NCBI GenBank assembly: GCA_013698135.1
Contig: JACCVM010000203.1
Location: 1-5,148 of the forward strand
From: Euzebyaceae bacterium
GTDB lineage: Bacteria > Actinomycetota > Nitriliruptoria > Euzebyales > Egibacteraceae
Direction: 5' to 3'
Length of the DNA stretch: 5,148 nt
Each line of letters starts with the position of its first letter. The first letter of the stretch is position 1. A program made the position numbers and the translations under genes. This document shows, piece after piece, positions 5,016 to 5,148 of this stretch. Under the pieces are notes generated by a model, which saw nothing but the letters and a program-made list of their open reading frames with translations, was not told the origin of the DNA and searched no databases.

Positions 5016-5148
5016 TCCTTAGACAGCTTGACCCGCAGGTCCAGAAAGACTCGCGTGCCCAGCAGCACTTGCAGCTCCTGTCGCGCTCGGGTGCCGATGT
5101 CGCGCAACACCGCCCCGCCCTTGCCGATCACGATGCCCTTCTGCGAGT
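4973..5148 (-). CDS. era: GTPase Era, C-terminal fragment
   Basis: Only the last 57 residues are inside the window; the GTPase domain lies beyond the right edge. The fragment is the end of the KH domain. It reads SQKGIVIGKGGAVLRDIG, with the GKGG nucleic-acid-binding turn, followed by ARQELQVLLGTRVFLDLRVK and the closing KEWQRDPKKLERLGY, which is the standard Era C-terminus. Era binds the 3' end of 16S rRNA through this domain and acts in maturation of the small ribosomal subunit. The TGA at 4975-4973 lies inside the reading frame of the acetyltransferase that follows, so the two genes are likely in one transcript. Nothing is unusual in the visible part. Confidence 0.97.
   Translation of the reverse strand, partial: SQKGIVIGKGGAVLRDIGTRARQELQVLLGTRVFLDLRVKLSKEWQRDPKKLERLGY

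Overview
The window is uniformly G+C-rich. Codon third positions are dominated by G or C, starts are often GTG, and four core genes resemble actinobacterial versions closely. I infer a high-GC actinobacterium (Actinomycetota) and cannot name a genus. There is no tRNA, rRNA, CRISPR array, insertion sequence or phage gene, so this looks like ordinary chromosome around a conserved housekeeping cluster, with one accessory edge on the left.

Layout from the left. Positions 1-136 hold the 5' end of a minus-strand gene resembling the DUF2332 family. It diverges from a plus-strand gene at 228-1721, which encodes a membrane protein fused to a spermidine-synthase-like domain. The 91 bases between these divergent starts are mostly two tandem 36-base units, each able to fold into a GACCCC/GGGGTC hairpin. 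The fusion gene then converges on a minus-strand PfpI/DJ-1 family gene (1799-2347). Between them lies a 53-base nested inverted repeat that looks like a shared, two-way terminator.

From 2347 to the right edge every gene is on the minus strand. In transcription order they are era (3' end only), a GNAT-type acetyltransferase, a small membrane protein of 84 residues, recO, uppS and the PfpI gene. The era stop lies inside the acetyltransferase reading frame. recO and uppS overlap by four bases (ATGA), so they are probably translationally coupled. A GC hairpin separates uppS from the PfpI gene, which has its own strong Shine-Dalgarno sequence and may be a separate unit.

The run mixes ribosome assembly (Era), recombinational repair (RecO) and cell-wall lipid carrier synthesis (UppS), a grouping common in actinobacteria. 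The PfpI protein is probably a stress-type deglycase or amidotransferase-fold enzyme. The fused transporter/aminopropyltransferase-like protein has no obvious partner here. I found no convincing new multi-gene system. The points most worth a second look are the tandem hairpin repeat, the long convergent terminator, a possible CTG start at the era/GNAT junction, the missing polyamine-binding aspartate in the fused enzyme, and the unrecognised small membrane protein.
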